Shown here: positions 1 through 5,349 of the stretch, one piece after another
Layout of the letters: each line of letters begins with the position of its first letter
Position numbering within the stretch: position 1 is the stretch's first letter
NCBI GenBank assembly: GCA_002402755.1
Contig: DHGK01000186.1
Span: 1-5,349 of the forward strand
Reading direction: 5' to 3'
Length of the DNA: 5,349 bases
From: Planctomycetes bacterium UBA4800
Lineage (GTDB): Bacteria; Planctomycetota; UBA8108; UBA8890; UBA8898
Notes under the pieces: model-generated
The model's database searches: none
Told to the model about the DNA's origin: nothing
Seen by the model: the letters and a program-made list of their open reading frames with translations, nothing else
Translations under genes and position numbers: made by a program

Positions 1-57
1 GCCCGCGTGCGCTCAGGCGTTGCGTGCCGCACCCCGCTCACGTACGATGCGGGCAGC

Positions 58-64
58 AGGAGGT
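58..64 (+). promoter_or_regulatory. Shine-Dalgarno site of the DUF4159 gene
   Basis: AGGAGGT lies 4 nt before the ATG at 69. It decides the start of the first gene: the frame is open back to the left edge and a GTG at 24 could also be used, but only the ATG at 69 has a strong ribosome binding site, and it puts a signal peptide exactly at the N-terminus. I saw no clear promoter in the 68 bp upstream, so transcription may begin outside the window. Confidence 0.8.
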
Positions 65-68
65 GCCG

Positions 69-1583
69 ATGCCGCATTGCAGAACCCTTGCGCTCACGGT
101 CCTGTGCGCGCTCCTGCCCGTGCCGGCCGGGGCCCAGGCGGTCGACGACGGCCCCTGCGGCATTCCGCCGCCGCCCGCCCCCAAGCGCATCAAGGGCGGC
201 GAGGGCGTGCCGCCGCTGCCCCTGCCCGCCACGCCCCTCAGGCGCAGCGAGCGCAAGCGCGACCCCGCGCCGCCCGTCCTCATCGGCAAGCTCATGTGGG
301 GGAAGCAGCGCACGATGACGCTTGAGGACGGCCGCACGATCGAGTACGCCGACTGGAATCTCGACCCCAACGACCGCCGGATTCTCGACGAGATCGCGCC
401 GCGGGCGCTCGGCATCAAGTACCGCATGATCCCCATCGATCCGGGCGCGTTCTCGTTCGACCCGGTGCAGATCCCGTTCCTGTACGTGAGCGGCGTCCGC
501 GCCGTGAGCTTCGCGCCCGACATTCGCGCCAAGATGCGCGCCTTCTGCGAGCAGGGCGGCTTCATCTACGCCGATGCGTGCCGCGGCTCGCGCGTCTTCG
601 CGGACGCGATGCGGCAGGAGCTTCGCGCCATCTTCCCCGACCGGACGCTGCGGGTGCTCCCGCCCGACCACCCGCTCTTCTCGGCGCACCGCCTCGTCAA
701 CCGCCTGCAGTACTCGCCGGCCGTCGGCGACCGGCCGGACGGCGCCCCGTTCTTCGAGGGCGTCGACATCGGCTGCCGCACCGTGGCGATTCTCTCCAAG
801 TACGGCCTGAGCTGCGCCTGGGACTCGGACCACGTGCGCGCGGGTTCCCAGATCGTCGTCGGCGAGGACGCGCGCACGATGGGCCTGAACCTCATCAGCT
901 ACGCGCTCGGGACCTTCGAGCTCGGGCGGTTCTACGCGCAGGGCGGGCTCAGCGAGCCGATCGCCGCCGTCGCAGGCGGCGATTTCGTCTTCGCGCAGAT
1001 CATCCACGAGGGCCACGCCGACCCCGATCCGAGCGCCTACGCGCGGCTTCTGGAGTACGTGATGGCGAACACGTCGGTGGGGCTCAAGTTCGCGCGGCGG
1101 CGCATCGCCGCCGATGACGAGGCGCTCGGCAGCTACCCCTTCCTGTACATCACGGGGCACTACGATTTCAGCCTCTCGGAGGCGGCGGTCGGGCGCCTCA
1201 GGCAGCACCTCTCCTCGGGCGGGTTCCTGCTTGCCGATGCGTGCTGCGGGAGCCTGGCCTTCGACGGCGCCTTCAGGCGCGAAATGCGGCGCGTCTTTCC
1301 CGACGCTCCGCTCGGCGGCATTCCGGCCGGCCACCCGCTCATGAGCGCGCTCTTCCGCCTCGACACGGCGGAGCTGACGCCCAAGGCGCGGGCGGCGTTC
1401 GGGGACCTCGCGGCGCCGCACCTCGAGGGCATCGAGCGCGACGGCGTCCTGTGCGTCGTCTACAGCCCGCTCGACCTCGGGAACGGGTGGGAAGGCATTG
1501 CCCATCCCTACGCGCGCGGGTACGAGTCCTCGTGCGCGCTCAGGATCGGCGTCAATGCCGTTGTCTACGCGTTGAGCCACTAG
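69..1583 (+). CDS. Exported protein with two tandem DUF4159 domains
   Basis: 504 aa. An N-terminal signal peptide is visible: Arg5, a hydrophobic core at about 7-20 and a likely signal peptidase I site after AQA (22-24), so the product should be periplasmic or extracytoplasmic. A proline-rich linker (31-70) follows, then two related domains at about 70-283 and 305-504. Both have an LY-hydrophobic-[ST]G strand, GGF..ADAC (163-171 and 384-392), E[LM]R..FPD (184-191 and 405-412), HPL (201-203 and 422-424) and a final YAL segment. This matches DUF4159, a family with a GATase-like fold and no established activity, often encoded beside MoxR, DUF58 and BatA-like genes. The second copy keeps TGHYDF (362-367), which the first lacks. 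The mature protein has nine cysteines. It is the first gene of the visible operon, 26 bp before the ATPase gene. Family assignment is confident; biochemical role is unknown. It may be a ligand-binding or scaffold partner of the downstream vWA proteins (inference). Confidence 0.88.
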   Translation: MPHCRTLALTVLCALLPVPAGAQAVDDGPCGIPPPPAPKRIKGGEGVPPLPLPATPLRRSERKRDPAPPVLIGKLMWGKQRTMTLEDGRTIEYADWNLDPNDRRILDEIAPRALGIKYRMIPIDPGAFSFDPVQIPFLYVSGVRAVSFAPDIRAKMRAFCEQGGFIYADACRGSRVFADAMRQELRAIFPDRTLRVLPPDHPLFSAHRLVNRLQYSPAVGDRPDGAPFFEGVDIGCRTVAILSKYGLSCAWDSDHVRAGSQIVVGEDARTMGLNLISYALGTFELGRFYAQGGLSEPIAAVAGGDFVFAQIIHEGHADPDPSAYARLLEYVMANTSVGLKFARRRIAADDEALGSYPFLYITGHYDFSLSEAAVGRLRQHLSSGGFLLADACCGSLAFDGAFRREMRRVFPDAPLGGIPAGHPLMSALFRLDTAELTPKARAAFGDLAAPHLEGIERDGVLCVVYSPLDLGNGWEGIAHPYARGYESSCALRIGVNAVVYALSH

Positions 1584-1596
1584 CCGGCGCGTGCGC

Positions 1597-1603
1597 GAAA
1601 GGA
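1597..1603 (+). promoter_or_regulatory. Shine-Dalgarno site of the FHA-MoxR gene
   Basis: GAAAGGA ends 6 nt before the ATG at 1610, within the 26-bp gap after the DUF4159 stop codon. It supports 1610 as the start, although the same frame stays open upstream inside the preceding gene back to about 1241. The encoded FHA domain begins immediately after this ATG. Confidence 0.7.
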
Positions 1604-1609
1604 TTCGCA

Positions 1610-2997
<1,388 letters not shown>

Positions 2998-3001
<4 letters not shown>

Positions 3002-3891
3002 AGCCCCCGTCCGTCGTTCCCACGCCCGAGGATCTCACGCGCCTGCGGAATCTCTCGCTCGTCGCCCGGTGGGCCGTCGAGGGCTTCATCTCGGGGCTGC
3101 ACCGGAGCCCGTACCACGGGCAGAGCTCGGAGTTTCTGGAGTACCGCCAGTACACGGCGGGCGAGGACCTGCGCACCCTCGACTGGAAGGTCTACGGCCG
3201 GACCGACCGCGCCTTCACCAAGCGCTTCCAGAGCGAGACGAATCTGCGCGCGTACATTCTGCTCGACACGAGCGCCTCGATGTCCTACGCGCCCGACGGC
3301 CGCGACAAGCTCGCCTATGCCAAGGGCGTCGCGGCCTGCCTGGTCTACCTCCTCCAGCGCCAGGGCGATGCGGCGGGCCTGGTCACGTTCAGCGACAAGG
3401 TGCACGCCTTCCGCCAGGCGAAGGCCGGCGCGCGCGGCCGGCAGGAGCTCTTCGCGATGCTGGAAGAGGCGCGCGCGTCGGGCGCGAGCCGGCTGCGGCC
3501 GGTCGCCGACGAGATCGCGGAGCGCATCGGCGGCCGCAGCCTCGTCATCCTCCTGAGCGACTTCTACGACGACCCCGCCGAGATCGGCGCCGGCATTCGC
3601 CACCTGCGCTTCAAGCGCCACGAGATCATCGCGTTCCACGTCCTCGACCCGACCGAGGAGGAGTTCAGCTTCGACGGCGTGCTGCAGATGGTCGACCTGG
3701 AGACCGGGACGCGGCTCATGGTCGAGTCGGCCCACGTGCGCGAGGACTACCTCGCGCGCTTCGGCGGACACATGACCCGGATCCACACCGCGCTCAGCGA
3801 CTGCTCGGTCGACCACCACGTGCTCAGGACGACGACGCCGTTCGCGGATGCGCTCGCGGCCTACGTCGCGGCGCGCGGCCGCTGCCGCTGA
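2998..3891 (+). CDS. DUF58 family protein with vWA-type domain
   Basis: 297 aa, normal length for the short DUF58 class. The N-terminal part (about 25-85) carries the family signature: GLHRSPYHGQSSEFLEYR (33-50), GEDLRTLDWKVYGRTD (55-70) and ETNLRAYILLD (80-90). A vWA-like fold follows with an intact MIDAS motif DTSAS (90-94), T130 in LVTF and LSD (186-188), so metal-dependent partner binding is plausible. No signal peptide or membrane helix is seen, so it is probably cytoplasmic. The GTG start overlaps the ATPase stop codon (GTGA) and has no evident Shine-Dalgarno site, which points to translational coupling with the ATPase. DUF58 proteins are regularly encoded next to MoxR ATPases and are presumed to be their adaptors or substrates; the exact activity is not established. 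The C-terminal segment TTTPFADALAAYV (278-290) is also typical of the family. Identification is firm. Confidence 0.95.
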
Positions 3892-3896
3892 GGAGG
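3890..3896 (+). promoter_or_regulatory. Shine-Dalgarno site of the BatA-like gene
   Basis: GAGGAGG overlaps the last two bases of the DUF58 stop codon and lies 5 nt before the ATG at 3902. It is strong, correctly spaced, and fixes the start of the last gene. Confidence 0.8.
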
Positions 3897-3901
3897 CCGG
3901 G

Positions 3902-5349
3902 ATGGAGTTCGCAAACCCGGTCTTCCTCGCGGCCCTGGCGGCGGCGGCGCTGCCCGTCGTCATCCACCTGGCGGGCCGGCGCCGCGCGCGCGAGGTGCAG
4001 TTCCCGACGCTGCGCTTCGTCCTGGGCGCCGACCGGGCGCTCGCGCGGCGCCACAAGCTCAGGGAGCGCATCATTCTCATCGCGCGGGTCGCGGCGCTGT
4101 GCCTGCTCGCGCTCGGCCTGGCGCTGCCGCGCCTGCGAAGCGAGCACGCGGCATGGGTGGGCACTCGCGAGACGAGCACGGTCATCGTCATCGACAACTC
4201 GCTCAGCATGCGGGCGCACGCGGGCGGCGTGACGCTGCTTGCGCGCGCGGCGCAGGCCGCGCGCGCGTATCTCGCGCGGCTCGGCGAGAGCGAGAAGGCC
4301 GCCGTGATCGCGCTCTGCGGCGCCGAGGGAAAGACGCCCTCGCTCGTGCGCGACCGCGCGGCGGTCGCCGCGGAGGTCGAGCGGATCGCGCCGACCTACT
4401 TCGCCGCCGATCTGCGCGAGGCGCTCGCGCTCGCGGCCAAGACGCTCGAAGGCGACACGGCGCCGGCCACGCAGATTCTCGTCGTGAGCGATTTTCCCGA
4501 GGACGGCGCGCCGCCGGCCGCACCGCCGCCCGAAGGGACGCGTATCATCGCGCTCAAGACCCCGGCGCCCGCCGGGCCGAACCTCGCGTTCAGGGAGCTG
4601 CGCGCGCTCGATGCGGCCGGCGGCGGGGCCGCGGCGGTCAGGTGCGCCGTCGCCAACACGGGGACCGCGGCCGGGCGCGGGGAGATCATCCTGCGCGCGG
4701 GCGACAAGGAAGTCGCGCGGGGCGCCGTGCTCGTGCCGGCGGGGGGCGCGGCGACCGAGGTCTTCACGCTCGCGGACGCGCCGTCCGATCTGCTGTCGGC
4801 GCGCATCGAGTGCCGCGATGACGTGCTTCCCGAGGACAACGAGGGGTTCCTCGTGATCGGGCGGGGCGAACGCGCGCGCGTCCTCCTCGTCAAGGACCGC
4901 GAGAGCGCGGTCAAGTACCTCGATGAGGCGTTCTGGGCGCACTGCGCCCTCTCGATGCCATCGAGCGGCATCGAGGTCGAGACGGCGCTCGTTGCGGACC
5001 TGCCGCGCGAGAGCCTCGATCGGGTGGCCCTGATCGTGGTCTTCGGCGCGGCGCGGCTCGGCGAGAACGCGGCCGGCGCGCTGCGCGCGTATGTGCGCGC
5101 CGGCGGCACGGTCCTCTTCGTCGCGGGCGATGCGTTCGACTTCGGCGCGTATCGGGCGCTCGCCGCGGGCCTCTTCCCGCTCTTCCCGGCGATGCCGAGC
5201 GATGTCGCGGTGTTCGAGGACGTTCCGATCGGGCACGTCGATGAACGCCACGAGGCGCTGCGCGCGCTCCTCGCGCTCCGGCCGCCCCCGAACCTCCGCG
5301 GCGTCGTTTTCAGGCGCTGCGTGCGGGTCGAGAAGGTTGCGCCGCCCGC
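3902..5349 (+). CDS. BatA-like membrane protein: vWA plus GATase-like domain (3' truncated)
   Basis: 482 codons are visible with no stop, so the gene continues past the right edge. The N-terminus is a BatA-type (aerotolerance regulator N-terminal) domain: MEFANPVFL, a hydrophobic segment (5-23), basic GRRRAREVQFPTLRFV (25-40), and a second hydrophobic segment (57-76). A vWA domain follows (about 93-215), with MIDAS motif DNSLS (98-102) and LVVSDF (193-198). Residues about 227-318 look like an Ig-like/CARDB-type domain, with VANTG (250-254) and DDVLPEDNEGFLV (306-318), a segment typical of BatA-like proteins. From about 324 a GATase-like domain begins: RVLLVKD (326-332), VALIVVFGAA (375-384) and AGGTVLFVAGD (400-410), but no nucleophile-elbow cysteine is seen, so enzyme activity is doubtful. 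Membrane anchoring with the large domains outside the cytoplasm is the usual model for this type. Ten bp follow the DUF58 stop, and the gene order fits the MoxR-DUF58-BatA module. A further C-terminal membrane segment or domain may lie outside the window. Confidence 0.9.
   Translation, partial: MEFANPVFLAALAAAALPVVIHLAGRRRAREVQFPTLRFVLGADRALARRHKLRERIILIARVAALCLLALGLALPRLRSEHAAWVGTRETSTVIVIDNSLSMRAHAGGVTLLARAAQAARAYLARLGESEKAAVIALCGAEGKTPSLVRDRAAVAAEVERIAPTYFAADLREALALAAKTLEGDTAPATQILVVSDFPEDGAPPAAPPPEGTRIIALKTPAPAGPNLAFRELRALDAAGGGAAAVRCAVANTGTAAGRGEIILRAGDKEVARGAVLVPAGGAATEVFTLADAPSDLLSARIECRDDVLPEDNEGFLVIGRGERARVLLVKDRESAVKYLDEAFWAHCALSMPSSGIEVETALVADLPRESLDRVALIVVFGAARLGENAAGALRAYVRAGGTVLFVAGDAFDFGAYRALAAGLFPLFPAMPSDVAVFEDVPIGHVDERHEALRALLALRPPPNLRGVVFRRCVRVEKVAPP

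Noticed and set aside
1..68. Possible upstream gene, or an N-terminal extension of the DUF4159 protein from the GTG at 24.
   Set aside because: The frame is open to the edge, but the extension has no ribosome binding site and would place about 15 polar residues before a well-formed signal peptide. The other forward frames run 250 bp into the DUF4159 gene and show no family features.
1241..1609. Upstream extension of the FHA-MoxR frame into the DUF4159 gene.
   Set aside because: The extension translates to Arg-rich, motif-free sequence out of frame with the real gene. The ATG at 1610 has a good ribosome binding site and begins right at the FHA domain.
1584..1609. A terminator or internal promoter between the first two genes.
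   Set aside because: The 26-bp gap has no convincing hairpin with a T-run and is mostly taken up by the ribosome binding site.

Overview
The window is a GC-rich (roughly 70% by eye), densely coding bacterial segment. All convincing genes lie on the + strand and form one tight operon: a signal-peptide-bearing protein with two DUF4159 domains (69-1583), an FHA-MoxR AAA+ ATPase (1610-3001), a DUF58/vWA protein (2998-3891), and a membrane-anchored BatA-like protein that runs off the right edge (3902-5349). The gaps are 26 bp, a 4-bp overlap and 10 bp. The first 68 bp hold only the ribosome binding site of the first gene. No RNA gene, mobile element, CRISPR array or terminator was seen.

The gene set is a variant of the widespread MoxR-DUF58-BatA module. 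In such modules a MoxR ATPase is thought to remodel or activate partners through vWA-domain proteins that bind metal at a MIDAS site. Here the ATPase and DUF58 protein look cytoplasmic. The BatA-like protein has two N-terminal hydrophobic segments, a vWA domain, an Ig-like domain and the start of a glutamine-amidotransferase-like (GATase-like) domain. The DUF4159 protein appears to be exported. Together they suggest an ATP-driven cytoplasmic pair working with a membrane and extracytoplasmic pair on the cell envelope. The substrate cannot be read from the sequence.

Two features set it apart from the common form: an FHA phosphothreonine-binding domain fused to the N-terminus of MoxR, which implies input from a Ser/Thr kinase, and an exported stand-alone protein with two DUF4159 copies, the first having lost a motif kept in the second. 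The layout and GC content would fit a Planctomycetes/PVC-type or other under-sampled Gram-negative lineage, but this is inference from gene content alone. No taxonomic marker is present.
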